Source: BP-464 sp963825415
GTDB taxonomy: Bacteria; Actinomycetota; Thermoleophilia; Solirubrobacterales; Solirubrobacteraceae
DNA: 64,000 bases
Direction: 5' to 3'
NCBI GenBank assembly: GCA_963825415.1
Contig: CAWGTD010000006.1
Location: forward strand, 310,001 to 374,000
Shown: in pieces, positions 52,857 to 61,435 of the stretch
How positions within the stretch are numbered: position 1 is the first letter of the stretch
Layout of the letters: each line of letters begins with the position of its first letter
Notes under the pieces: generated by a model
The model's database searches: none
The model's input: only the letters and a program-made list of their open reading frames with translations
Told to the model about the DNA's origin: nothing
Program-made: the position numbers and the translations under genes

Positions 52857-53891
52857 ATGCAGACGGTCACGTTCCAGGCGCCGGGCGAGGTTCGGCTGGT
52901 CGAGAAACCGGATCCCGAGCTCGAGGCGCCGACCGACGCGGTCGTGCGCGTCGAGGCCACCGGGGTCTGTGGCTCGGATCTGCACATCTTCCATGGCCGG
53001 GTCCAGATCGAGCCGGGATTCACGATCGGCCACGAGTACGTCGGGACCGTCGTCGCCGCGGGCGACGCCGTCACCAGCGTCGCGGTCGGCGATCGCGTCC
53101 TGGGCTGCTTTCAGGTGGCGTGCAGCACGTGCTGGCACTGCCGCCGCGGCGAGTACCACAAGTGCGACGGGTCGCGGACGTTCGGCCACGGCGCCACGCT
53201 CGGCGGGCTCCAGGGCACGCAGGCCGAGCTCGCGCTCGTGCCACACGCGAACCTGACGCTGCGCCGCGTGCCCGCAGGCCTCCCCGACGAGGCCGCCCTG
53301 TTCGCCGGCGACGTGCTCGGCACGGCCTACCACGCGACCGTCGCCGCGGGCCTGCGCGCGGGCGACAGCGTGGCGGTCCTCGGCCTCGGGCCGGTGGGTC
53401 TGTGCGCGGTCCAGATGGCGCTGACCGCCGGCGCGTCGCGCGTCCTGGCCGTCGACGCGGTCGAGCAGCGGCTGGAGACGGCGCGCAGCTTCGGCGCGCT
53501 CCCGATCCACCTGACCGAGGAGGACCCGCGCGCCGTGGTCAAGGAGGCCACCGAAGGGCGCGGCGTCGACCTCGCTGTCGAGGCCGTGGGCGACCCGCGG
53601 GCGCTCGACTCCGCGATCAGGCTCGCGCGCAAGGGCGGCACCGTCTCGATCGTCGGCGTCTACGCCGAGCGGGTCGAGGTCCACGTCGGGCTGGCGTGGA
53701 TCAAGTCGCTCAAGATGGTGATGGGCCAGGCGAACGTGATCGCCCACCTCGATCCCGTCCTCGAGCTGCTCGCCAGCGGCCGCGTCGATCCCTCGCCGCT
53801 GGTCACCCACCACCTGCCGCTCGAGCAGGCGCCCGACGCCTACGCGCTGTACGACCGGCGCGAGGCGCTGAAGATCGTCCTAAAGCCCTAG
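52857..53891 (+). CDS. Zinc-dependent alcohol dehydrogenase family protein
   Basis: 344 aa. MDR superfamily: GVCGSDLHIFHG (catalytic Zn Cys), GHEYVGTV (Zn His/Glu), structural Zn cysteines in CSTCWHCRRGEYHKC, NAD motif VLGLGPVGLCAVQMAL. Threonine/sorbitol-type relatives; substrate unknown. TAGCTT lies 9 bases before the ATG. The 3' end overlaps the convergent gene by 4 bases. Confidence 0.92.
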   Translation: MQTVTFQAPGEVRLVEKPDPELEAPTDAVVRVEATGVCGSDLHIFHGRVQIEPGFTIGHEYVGTVVAAGDAVTSVAVGDRVLGCFQVACSTCWHCRRGEYHKCDGSRTFGHGATLGGLQGTQAELALVPHANLTLRRVPAGLPDEAALFAGDVLGTAYHATVAAGLRAGDSVAVLGLGPVGLCAVQMALTAGASRVLAVDAVEQRLETARSFGALPIHLTEEDPRAVVKEATEGRGVDLAVEAVGDPRALDSAIRLARKGGTVSIVGVYAERVEVHVGLAWIKSLKMVMGQANVIAHLDPVLELLASGRVDPSPLVTHHLPLEQAPDAYALYDRREALKIVLKP

Positions 53892-54664
53892 CCGGACTTG
53901 CTGGCCGTGCAGGTGACGTACTTGCGCTGGCGGGCGTAGGACCCGTTCGGCGAGAGCTTGCCGGCGACCTTCATCGTGAACTTGCCGTGGTCCAGGCCTC
54001 GGAGGTCGACGTCGACGACGCTCTTGGTCGCGCCGCGGGTGACCTTGAACGTGCGCTTGCCCAGCTTCGCGCTGAGCGACTTGAACGTCCGGCCCTTGGG
54101 CGCCTTGAAGCTCACCTTGAAGCGACGCTTGCTCGTGCAGGCTGCCGGTGGGTTGCTCGACGGGGCGCTCACGACGGTCGTCGACGGAGCCACGAAGACA
54201 CCCGGGGTGCAGCTCGCCGCGTGAGCCTTGACGGTTCGGCTGGCAGCCGCGTCGCCGCCACCGGCGAGATGGACGAAGTCCGGGCAGGTGGTGTTGTCGG
54301 TGAACTTCAGCTTCGCGACGCGCGTCCCGTGCGCGGTGGGCGCGAAGACGAGCTTGACCAGGCAGCCCTGGGAGGTCGCCAGCGTGGTGCCGGTGCAGTA
54401 GTCCTCGGTCACCTGGAAGTCACCGGGGTTGGGACCGCCGATCTCGATCTTCGAGAAGGTCTCGGCACCCTTGCCCGAGTTGGTGATCGTCAGGATCTGC
54501 GGCGCGCTCAACGAGCCGACGGCTGTGTCGGGAAAGACCACGTCCCACGTGCTCGGCGCGAAGCGCGGAGTGGGGCCGGCGGCGATCGGCGAACCGGCGA
54601 ACAGCACGAGACCGACGGCAAGCGTCGCTCCCAGGAGTCCCGTGGCGGAGATCAGGCGTCTCAT
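53888..54664 (-). CDS. Exported choice-of-anchor/ASPM-like protein A
   Basis: 258 aa from the ATG at 54664 (RRLISATGLLGATLAVGLVL signal). N-terminal Ig-like ASPM/choice-of-anchor-D domain (FAPSTWDVVFPDTAVGSLSA; GAETFSKIEIGGPNPGDFQV; CLVKLVFAPTAHGTRVAKLK), Thr/Ser linker, then a C-terminal beta domain (RRFKVSFKAPKGRTFKSLSA; NGSYARQRKYVTCTASKSG). It is a clear paralogue of the next gene upstream. Many cysteines. Function unknown, probably surface-exposed. Confidence 0.78.
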   Translation of the reverse strand: MRRLISATGLLGATLAVGLVLFAGSPIAAGPTPRFAPSTWDVVFPDTAVGSLSAPQILTITNSGKGAETFSKIEIGGPNPGDFQVTEDYCTGTTLATSQGCLVKLVFAPTAHGTRVAKLKFTDNTTCPDFVHLAGGGDAAASRTVKAHAASCTPGVFVAPSTTVVSAPSSNPPAACTSKRRFKVSFKAPKGRTFKSLSAKLGKRTFKVTRGATKSVVDVDLRGLDHGKFTMKVAGKLSPNGSYARQRKYVTCTASKSG

Positions 54665-54776
54665 CAGCAATCCGAATCCATTCGGCGGCGATCCTCCTGC
54701 GCCTTTTGCGCCTTGGCTGATGTCGCCGCTGCCGGGCGAGCATACACCTGGGCAGAGCCCGTGCCCAGGGTGTTTT

Positions 54777-55661
54777 TCAGGACTTTTTCGGAACGCAGGT
54801 CACGTAGTGACGCACGCGGGCGTATGCGCCGTTGGGCAGCAACGACGCACGGATTTTCAGTGTGAATCGCCCGCGCGGCAGGCCGGTCAGGTTGATGCGG
54901 CTGGTGATCTGCTTGCCGCGGACGACGCTGAAGCGGCGGCCGTTGATCCGCACCACGATCTCCCCGAAGGTCTTCCCCGCGGGCGGCCTGAGATGGATCC
55001 GGAACTTGCGGTGGCTGCGGCACCTCGGCGGCAGCTTGATCGCCGTCTTGGACTGCGGCGAGTTCACCGACGGAGTGGTGGTCTTGGCCGGGACCGTCGT
55101 CGTCTTGCCGGGCGTGGTCGTGGTGACGGTCGTCGTCTGCGTCGTCGTCTTGCCGGGCGTGGTCGTGGTCACCGTCTGGGACTCGGGCCCCTCGCAGCTC
55201 GCGGCGTGGGCCGTCGCCGTCGGCGGCGGCGCGGGCTCCCGGCCGCTGCCCGACAGGTGGATGAAGTCGGCGCACGGCGTGTTGTCGGCGAACTTCACCG
55301 ACGCGACACGCGTTCCGGGCGCAGTCGGCGCGAACGCCACCGCCACGTCGCAGTGCTGGCCGGTCGTCAGCGTGGTGCCGCTGCAACCGTCGGCGGTGAT
55401 CTTGAAGTCCTTGCGGTTGGTACCCACGAGCTCGAGCGGCGCGAAGGTCTCGGCGCCCGGGCCGTCGTTGGTGACCGTCACGGTCTGCGGAGCGCTCTCG
55501 CCGCCCACCGTGGCGAAGTCGAAGACCAGCTCCCAGGCGCTCGGATGGAAGTTCGGGCCGGTGCGGGTATCCGCCTGCGGGTCGCCCGGGAACATCGCCA
55601 CGCCGAGACCCACGGCAAGGCCGGCGATGGCGGCTGTGGGGATGAGCCGAGAGAGCTGCAT
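54777..55661 (-). CDS. Exported choice-of-anchor/ASPM-like protein B
   Basis: 294 aa from the ATG at 55661; the start at 55700 lies before the signal (SRLIPTAAIAGLAVGLGVAM). Same architecture as its paralogue: FHPSAWELVFDFATVGGESA, CDVAVAFAPTAPGTRVASVK, then a Thr/Pro/Lys linker and C-terminal domain ending NGAYARVRHYVTCVPKKS. The linker (TTTTPGKTTTQTTTVTTTTP) is encoded by a 29-bp direct repeat and is the main length difference between the two. Confidence 0.78.
   Translation of the reverse strand: MQLSRLIPTAAIAGLAVGLGVAMFPGDPQADTRTGPNFHPSAWELVFDFATVGGESAPQTVTVTNDGPGAETFAPLELVGTNRKDFKITADGCSGTTLTTGQHCDVAVAFAPTAPGTRVASVKFADNTPCADFIHLSGSGREPAPPPTATAHAASCEGPESQTVTTTTPGKTTTQTTTVTTTTPGKTTTVPAKTTTPSVNSPQSKTAIKLPPRCRSHRKFRIHLRPPAGKTFGEIVVRINGRRFSVVRGKQITSRINLTGLPRGRFTLKIRASLLPNGAYARVRHYVTCVPKKS
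55096..55169. repeat. 29-bp perfect direct repeat in linker-coding DNA
   Basis: Copies at 55096-55124 and 55141-55169 (45-base period) encode Thr/Pro/Gly/Lys units of protein B. A slippage-prone coding repeat; not CRISPR. Confidence 0.85.
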
Positions 55662-55783
55662 GCGAATCCGTTCGTTGAGGCGACGACGCGCTCCGCGCAC
55701 CGTTTACCGACGTGCACGGCGAGATTAGAGCCGCACAGCGCTTTCAGACATCGGATATGTGTCCAGCGCGGCCGTGGAGCCTT

Positions 55784-56809
55784 CTAGGAGGCCGGTTCCT
55801 TGTGGAACCACTGCGCCTGGGCAAGATCGCCCACCGGCATGCCCGCGGGCGTCGGCACCTCGGGCGTGTCGCGCAGGTACCACTCGGCGTCGAGCGCCGC
55901 CTGACAGCCGGTTCCGGCCGCGGTGACGGCCTGGCGGTAGGTGTGATCGACGAGGTCGCCGGCCGCGAAGACGCCCGGCAGGTTCGTCCGCGTGGACTTC
56001 GCATCGGTGATGACGTAACCGTTCTCGTCGAGGTCGACCTGCCCGGCGACGATCGTCGACTGCGGCTCGTGCCCGATCGCGATGAACGCGCCGCCGAACG
56101 GGATCTCCTTCGTCTCGCCCGTTTCGGAGTGCCGCAGCCGCGCGATGCGCTTGTACGGACCCTCGCCCTCGAGGAACTCCTCGGGCACGTAGGGCGTCAG
56201 GAACTCGAGGTTCTCCTGCTCGCGGGCGCGCTCGAGCATGATCTTCGACGCGCGGAACTCGTCACGGCGATGGATCACGGTGACCTTCGAGCCGAACTTG
56301 GCCAGGAAGATCGCCTCCTCCATCGCGCTGTCGCCGCCCCCGATCACCAGGATCTCCTGGTCCTTGAAGAACGCGGCGTCACAGGTGGCGCAGTAGGAGA
56401 TGCCGCCGCCGCTGAGCTCCTCTTCGCCGGGGATGCCCAGCTTCTTGTGCTCGGCGCCCATGGCCAGGATGACCGTTCGGGCCTGGTGCTCGGTGTCGCC
56501 GATCCAGACGCGGTGCACCCCGCCGGGCTCGGTCGCCAGCTCGACGCGCGAAACCTCGTCGGTCTCCAGGCGCCCGCCGAAGCGCTCGGCCTGGTCGCGG
56601 AAGGCCTGCATCATCTCGGGGCCCATGATCCCCTCGGGGAAGCCCGGGTAGTTCTCGACGTCGGTCGTCGTCTGAAGCAGGCCGCCCCACGCGAAGCCCT
56701 CGGCGACCAGCGGCTTCAGGTTGGCGCGGGCGGTGTACAGCGCAGCCGTGTAGCCGGCAGGCCCGCTGCCGATGATGACGACGTTCTCGACGTTCTCCGT
56801 AGTGGTCAC
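55784..56809 (-). CDS. trxB: Thioredoxin reductase
   Basis: 341 aa. FAD motif VVIIGSGPAGYTAALYTARA, redox-active CATC in SYCATCDAAFF (near residue 145), NADPH motif VIGGGDSAMEEAIFL and C-terminal GVFAAGDLVDHTYRQAVTAA. It reduces thioredoxin with NADPH. GTG start; TATACT (56822-56817) lies 7 bases ahead and no Shine-Dalgarno is present, so the mRNA is probably leaderless. No trxA gene is adjacent. Confidence 0.95.
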   Translation of the reverse strand: MTTTENVENVVIIGSGPAGYTAALYTARANLKPLVAEGFAWGGLLQTTTDVENYPGFPEGIMGPEMMQAFRDQAERFGGRLETDEVSRVELATEPGGVHRVWIGDTEHQARTVILAMGAEHKKLGIPGEEELSGGGISYCATCDAAFFKDQEILVIGGGDSAMEEAIFLAKFGSKVTVIHRRDEFRASKIMLERAREQENLEFLTPYVPEEFLEGEGPYKRIARLRHSETGETKEIPFGGAFIAIGHEPQSTIVAGQVDLDENGYVITDAKSTRTNLPGVFAAGDLVDHTYRQAVTAAGTGCQAALDAEWYLRDTPEVPTPAGMPVGDLAQAQWFHKEPAS

Positions 56810-56816
56810 TTCACAA

Positions 56817-56822
56817 AGTATA
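56817..56822 (-). promoter_or_regulatory. -10 box of trxB (leaderless)
   Basis: TATACT on the minus strand, 7 bases before the GTG start, is the closest match to TATAAT among the proximal -10 boxes I found. Confidence 0.55.
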
Positions 56823-56826
56823 GTGG

Positions 56827-57930
56827 TCAGGCCGGAGCCGGTTCCGCCGTTCGCTCATGCCTCCAGCCCGCAACGGTACGGCGCAGCTGGAGGTAGGCGA
56901 TCCCACCCGGGATCGTCGGCAGCCAGAACGAGAACGCACGGTACGCGAGGACCGCGACGGTGGCGTAGCCGAAGTTGACGTCGAACGCGGCGAACGCGCC
57001 GATCATGCCGCCGTCGACGCCGCCGATGCCGCCGGGGAGCGGCAGCGTGTTGCCGAGCATGCCGACGAAGTAGGCGACGACGATCACGGCGATCGGTGGC
57101 GGGTCGGATCCGAACGCGTGAAACGACGCCCACAGCGTGGCGATGTCGAACCCCCACCACACGGCCCCGCCGAGCACACCGATCTCGCGGTCGCGGATCA
57201 TCGCGACCGCGACGCGAACGCCGGCCGCGACGGCGGCGGGAGCGGTCGCCAGCCGGGCGATCAGCCGCGAGAAGCGGCCGTGGCCGGTGGCCCACTGCTT
57301 CATCCGGCGGTCGAGGTCGCCGGGGACGAAGGCGAGGCCGTAGCCGATCAACAGCGCGCCGGCACCGAAGACCGCCGGCACGACCGTGATGGCGAACGAC
57401 CCGCCGCCTCCGAACATCCCGGTGTAGAGGCCCAGCCCGCCCACCAGCAGCCCAAGCCCGTAGACGGTGTAGAGCAGCACGATGAACGCGACCATCCGGC
57501 AGGCGACCGTTCGCCGTTCCATGCCCGAGCGCCGCAGCGCCCACGCGGTGAGCGCGATTCCGCCCGCTCCGGCAGCCGCGAACAGCCGGGTGGCGGCCAC
57601 TCCGGCCAGCGTTATCTGGTAGCTCGCCTTCCAGTCGACGCGCGTGCGCTCGCGGACGAAGACGGTCCGGAACAGCCAGACGTAGCCGACGAACGACATG
57701 CACTCCAGCCCCGCGGCCACAACCAGCCAGCCGGGCGAACCGTGCTGGAGCCGCTCCCAGGTCTCGCCGAACCCCGCCAGCCGTGGCAGCCCGAAGTACA
57801 GGAACGCGATCGCGGAGAAGACGAAGATCCCGAAGACGACGGCCTGGCGGCGCGGGATGCGCATGCTGGGCGGCGCCTCGTCGACGTCGGACTGCTGCGC
57901 GTCGGGGGCCTCCACCGGGGCCGACGTCAT
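56827..57930 (-). CDS. YbhN/LPG-synthase transmembrane-domain protein
   Basis: 367 aa, about eight helices: AVVFGIFVFSAIAFLYFGLP, YQITLAGVAATRLFAAAGAG, MVAFIVLLYTVYGLGLLVGG, PAVFGAGALLIGYGLAFV and others, with the conserved NTLPLPGGIGGVDGGMIGAF near residue 300. Intact paralogue of the frame-broken gene at 32.5 kb. UPF0104 proteins resemble the flippase part of MprF. Start at 57930 overlaps the PAP2 stop by 4 bases. Confidence 0.85.
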   Translation of the reverse strand: MTSAPVEAPDAQQSDVDEAPPSMRIPRRQAVVFGIFVFSAIAFLYFGLPRLAGFGETWERLQHGSPGWLVVAAGLECMSFVGYVWLFRTVFVRERTRVDWKASYQITLAGVAATRLFAAAGAGGIALTAWALRRSGMERRTVACRMVAFIVLLYTVYGLGLLVGGLGLYTGMFGGGGSFAITVVPAVFGAGALLIGYGLAFVPGDLDRRMKQWATGHGRFSRLIARLATAPAAVAAGVRVAVAMIRDREIGVLGGAVWWGFDIATLWASFHAFGSDPPPIAVIVVAYFVGMLGNTLPLPGGIGGVDGGMIGAFAAFDVNFGYATVAVLAYRAFSFWLPTIPGGIAYLQLRRTVAGWRHERTAEPAPA

Positions 57931-58850
57931 GCGTGTGCCCTCGCCTCGAGCGCCGCCACGGCGCGCGACGCCCGGCGGAGCATCGGCGCCACGCGCGGCT
58001 CGGCCCGACGCACGCCTTCGGTCAGCGCCAGCCCCGCCATCAGGTCGACGACGTAGTGCTCACCGAGATAGACGAGGGCGAACCCGAGCGTGATCGCGTA
58101 GCTCCAGCCAAGCGCTCCCTGCACCGGGCCCGCCTCCGCCAGGACGTGAGCGGCCATCACGGATGTCGCGAAGTGCAGCGACGGCATGGCAGCGAGCGGG
58201 TTGCCTCCAAGAGCACCGTACAGCGGACCCCAACGCGTCTTCCAGAAACGCTCGCCGTGCTCGACCATCATTCGCCGCAGGTCGGGGTCGGTTCGGTTCT
58301 GGCGCGCGGCGTACCAGGGCGGCGCCGTCGGGACCGCCCAGTAGCCGATCAGCCCGAGGTCGAACACCGCGTACATCAGGGTCGCGGCGCGCTCGAACTC
58401 GTCGCGCCGGCACGCGAGGTAGTAGACGATCGTCCCGTGCGGGATGAAGAACCACAGCCAGTGCGTCCACACCAGCAAGGCGTCGTGTCGCCCGATCTCC
58501 CCCGGCCGCGCCAGCGCGCGCTGTAGCCGCAGGCCCGGCAGCGTCCCCAGCCCGATCAGCCGGTCCACCCGCACGGGGTAATCGACGTGCACGCGGCGCT
58601 CGAGCGCCTCGGGATCGTCGTTGGGCATCTCGTAGTGGGCGATGTAGCCCCACATCTGAAGCAGCACGGTCGCCACGTCGCGCGGCGCCGAGCGCCGCAC
58701 GGCGACGCACATCGCCACCGGCGCGGCAACCGCGGTCACGGTCACGACCGGCGGCGGGATGTGCAAGCGGCGACGCAGGAGCGGAACGGCGATCCCGGCG
58801 GCGACCAACGCCCACGCACCCGTTCGGATCACGCGACTGGACGGGCGCAT
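57927..58850 (-). CDS. PAP2 superfamily membrane protein
   Basis: 307 aa. The ATG at 58850 has TATGAT (58865-58860) 9 bases upstream; the much longer open frame beyond is a shadow. About six helices, with the PAP2 phosphatase-like motifs KTRWGPLYGALGGNPLAAMP SLHF (His) and LGEHYVVDLMAG (His, Asp), resembling inositolphosphotransferase/Aur1-like PAP2_3 proteins. Likely a lipid phosphatase or phosphotransferase; operon with the YbhN-type protein suggests envelope lipid work. Confidence 0.85.
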   Translation of the reverse strand: MRPSSRVIRTGAWALVAAGIAVPLLRRRLHIPPPVVTVTAVAAPVAMCVAVRRSAPRDVATVLLQMWGYIAHYEMPNDDPEALERRVHVDYPVRVDRLIGLGTLPGLRLQRALARPGEIGRHDALLVWTHWLWFFIPHGTIVYYLACRRDEFERAATLMYAVFDLGLIGYWAVPTAPPWYAARQNRTDPDLRRMMVEHGERFWKTRWGPLYGALGGNPLAAMPSLHFATSVMAAHVLAEAGPVQGALGWSYAITLGFALVYLGEHYVVDLMAGLALTEGVRRAEPRVAPMLRRASRAVAALEARAHA

Positions 58851-58885
58851 GGGGCGCCGATCATATGGGCGCGACAGGATCGAAC

Positions 58886-59638
58886 TCAGCTCGCCTGCGC
58901 GGCCGGCGAAGGCTCGGGCCGGCCGGCGGCCGCCTCGCGCACGAAGGCCTCGATCACACGCGAGAGCTCGTCTGCCTCGGGATGCCACTGCACGCCGAGC
59001 GCGAAGCGCCGGTCGGGCGCCTCGATCGCCTCCGGGAGCTCGTCGATCGTCGCCCAGCCGGTGACCCTCAGGCCCTCGCCGAGGCGCTCGATGCCCTGGT
59101 GATGGTGCGACTTGGTCCCGTGGAGCTCCTCGCCCGCCGCACGGGAAGCCAGCGAGCCCGGCTCGAGGCGCACGTCGTGGTCGGCGTCGTCGAACGAGCC
59201 GAGCGACCGGCGGTGGTCCTCGTGGCCGTGCGAATCCGGGACGTGCTGGTTCAGCGTGCCGCCCGCCGCCACGTTCATCAGCTGCATGCCGCGGCAGATG
59301 CCCAGCAGCGGCAGGTCGCGGTCCAGCGCGCGGCGGGCCAGAGCGATCTCGAAGGTGTCGCGCTCGGGCACCGTGCCGACGGTCGCGTCGTGGGCCTCCT
59401 CGCCGTACTGCGACGGGTCGATGTCGGCGCCGCCGGCCAGGATCAGCCCGTCGAGCAGGTCGAGAACCCCGTCCGGGTCGGCCTGCAGCTCGGGATCGGG
59501 TGGCAGCATCAGCGCCATCCCGCCGGCCCGGTGCACGGCGTCGACGTAGCTGCGGGGAGTGAGGAAGGCCTCCTGGTCCCAGACGCTCCACTTCGCTCGC
59601 TCGAGCGCCGTGCAGATGCCGATCACGGGCCTCGACAT
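58886..59638 (-). CDS. Gamma-glutamyl-gamma-aminobutyrate hydrolase family peptidase (C26)
   Basis: 250 aa. Class I glutamine amidotransferase-like fold: LLGICRGMQLMNVAAGG (nucleophile Cys), LILAGGADIDPSQYG, and FALGVQWHPEADE (catalytic His, Glu). PuuD-like members hydrolyse gamma-glutamyl-GABA in putrescine degradation. TACGCT (59651-59646) is 7 bases before the ATG, leaderless. Divergent from the enoyl-CoA hydratase gene. Confidence 0.92.
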   Translation of the reverse strand: MSRPVIGICTALERAKWSVWDQEAFLTPRSYVDAVHRAGGMALMLPPDPELQADPDGVLDLLDGLILAGGADIDPSQYGEEAHDATVGTVPERDTFEIALARRALDRDLPLLGICRGMQLMNVAAGGTLNQHVPDSHGHEDHRRSLGSFDDADHDVRLEPGSLASRAAGEELHGTKSHHHQGIERLGEGLRVTGWATIDELPEAIEAPDRRFALGVQWHPEADELSRVIEAFVREAAAGRPEPSPAAQAS

Positions 59639-59645
59639 GAGCGCG

Positions 59646-59667
59646 AGCGTATCGCCCGACTTAGGAT
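59646..59667. promoter_or_regulatory. Divergent leaderless promoters
   Basis: TACGCT on the minus strand (59651-59646; 7 bases to the peptidase ATG) and TAGGAT on the plus strand (59662-59667; 8 bases to the hydratase ATG). The whole divergent gap is 37 bases. Confidence 0.5.
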
Positions 59668-59675
59668 GCCGCGGC

Positions 59676-60470
59676 ATGGAGACCGTCAACGTCCACCGCC
59701 GCGGCGGTGCCGCAGTCATCGAGCTCAACCGGCCCGAGGTCATGAACGCCTGGAACCGGCAGTTCGGCATCGACCTGCTGGCCGCCGTCGAGGAGGTCGC
59801 CGCCGACGACGCCGTGCGCGCGGTCTGCATCACCGGCGCCGGGCGCGGGTTCTCCTCGGGCGCCGACCTGAAGGAGATGGGCACCAACGACGACATCACG
59901 CCGGAGGGCCGCCCCAACGTCCGCAAGACCCTGACCGAGCGTTATCACCCGATCATCACCGGCATCCGCACGATGCCCAAGCCGGTGGTGGCCGCCGTCA
60001 ACGGCCCGGCCGTGGGGATCGGGCTGTCGCTGGCGCTGGCCTCGGACCTGATCGTGGCCAAGGAGTCGGCCTACTTCCTGCTGGCGTTCGTCAACATCGG
60101 GTTGGTCCCCGACGGCGGCTCGTCGCTGTTCGTCCCGACCCGGGTCGGCTTCGCGCGCGCGATCGAGATGGCGATGCTCGGCGAGCGGGTCCACGCGCCC
60201 CAGGCGCTGGAGTGGGGGCTGATCAACCGAGTGATCGCCGACGACGACTTCCAGACCGAGGTCGACGCGCTCGTCGATCGGCTGGCCGCCGGCCCGACCC
60301 GCTCCTACGCCGGGACCAAGCGCCAGCTCAACGCGTGGCTCTACGACCGCATGGACGCCCAGCTCGAGCTCGAGGCCGACATCCAGCAGGAGATGGCCGG
60401 GTCGGGCGACTTCCTCGAGGGCGTGACGGCCTTCGTCCAGAAGCGCGGTGCCGAGTTCCGCGGCGCCTAG
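59676..60470 (+). CDS. Enoyl-CoA hydratase/isomerase
   Basis: 264 aa. Crotonase fold with oxyanion-hole segments GRGFSSGADLKEMG and AAVNGPAVGIGLSLALASDL. The position of the second catalytic Glu has Asp in FVNIGLVPDGGSSLFVP, as in PaaG-type isomerases, so isomerase or specialised hydratase activity is likely. It acts in fatty-acid or phenylacetate oxidation. Leaderless promoter upstream. Confidence 0.92.
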   Translation: METVNVHRRGGAAVIELNRPEVMNAWNRQFGIDLLAAVEEVAADDAVRAVCITGAGRGFSSGADLKEMGTNDDITPEGRPNVRKTLTERYHPIITGIRTMPKPVVAAVNGPAVGIGLSLALASDLIVAKESAYFLLAFVNIGLVPDGGSSLFVPTRVGFARAIEMAMLGERVHAPQALEWGLINRVIADDDFQTEVDALVDRLAAGPTRSYAGTKRQLNAWLYDRMDAQLELEADIQQEMAGSGDFLEGVTAFVQKRGAEFRGA

Positions 60471-60523
60471 CGGTCCGCCGTCGGGACGACGGCCGCGGGC
60501 CGACCCATACAATCACGCGCGCC

Positions 60524-61430
60524 TTGCGCCCGGAAGCCCCTCCTCCTGACCCTGGTCGCGGCTGCCGTCCTGGCGCTGCTGACGTTCGCGGGACCGGCAT
60601 CGGCCGGCCTGCTGGACCCAGAGCACGGCGGCTCGCCCAACGCCGACCGCATCGACACCCTGTACTGGGTCATCTTCGGGATCGCCCTCGTGGTGTTCAT
60701 CGGGGTCGAGAGCGCGCTGCTGTATTCGGTCCTGAAGTTCCGCTCGCGGCGCGGCGCGGTCGCCGCACAGATCCGTGGCAACACGCGCCTGGAGATCGGC
60801 TGGACGATCGGCGCGGCCGTGATCCTCGTGGCCCTCGCGGTGATCACCTTCGCCAAGCTCGACGGGATCCGGACGCCGGACAACTCCGGCCCCGACGGCC
60901 TGAAGCTGGCCGACGGGGTGCTCGTCGCCGCCTCGCCCCAGCGGCGCCTGCCGCCCAACGGCAAGTCGCTGAACGTCTGCGTCAACGGCCAGCAGTACGT
61001 CTGGCGCTACACCTACCAGCCCGACTGCTCGGCCGACCCGCTGAAGTCACCGTTCTCCTACACCGAGATGGTGGTCCCGGTCGACACGACCGTGACCCTC
61101 GACATCACCGGCCAGGACGTCGCGCACTCGTGGTGGATCCCCAAGCTCGGCGGCAAGTTCGACGCGATCCCCGGCTACACCAACCACACGTGGTTCAAGA
61201 TCCCGGGCGACCAGGCGGGCACGGTCTTCAGCGGCCAGTGCGCCGAGCTCTGCGGGCGCAACCACGCCGACATGGTCGCGACGGTGCGGGCCGTCACGCC
61301 TTCGGAGTTCGAGGCCTGGCTGGCGGAGCGCAAGAGTGACATCGAGGCCGCCGACAAGGCCGCCCAGGAGCAGCGCAAGGAGTTCGAGGGCACCGACTCC
61401 GAGGACTCCAAGACCACCACGACCCCCTGA
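60524..61430 (+). CDS. ctaC: Cytochrome c oxidase subunit II (frame break near start)
   Basis: About 302 residues. Signal peptide LLLTLVAAAVLALLTFAGPA, TM helices TLYWVIFGIALVVFIGVESA and IGWTIGAAVILVALAVITF, then a CuA cupredoxin domain with CAELCGRNHADMVATV (Cys, Cys, His, Met) and the earlier His in DVAHSWWIP. The TTG at 60524 fits if one C is removed from the CCCC at 60537-60540; without that no start codon precedes the signal peptide in frame. It receives electrons from cytochrome c. First gene of the oxidase operon. Confidence 0.9.
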
Positions 61431-61435
61431 TCGAC

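Noticed and set aside
55096..55169. CRISPR array
   Set aside because: Only two 29-bp copies, spaced by 16 bases, inside an open coding frame for Thr/Pro-rich linker.
57927..59591. 554-residue reading of the PAP2 gene
   Set aside because: The first 247 codons are Arg/Ala/Gly-rich and antisense-like over the peptidase gene; the PAP2 protein starts at 58850 with a nearby -10 box.
60690..61430. ctaC starting at the GTG at 60690
   Set aside because: It would begin in the middle of the first transmembrane helix and lose the signal peptide that is clearly encoded upstream in the same frame.
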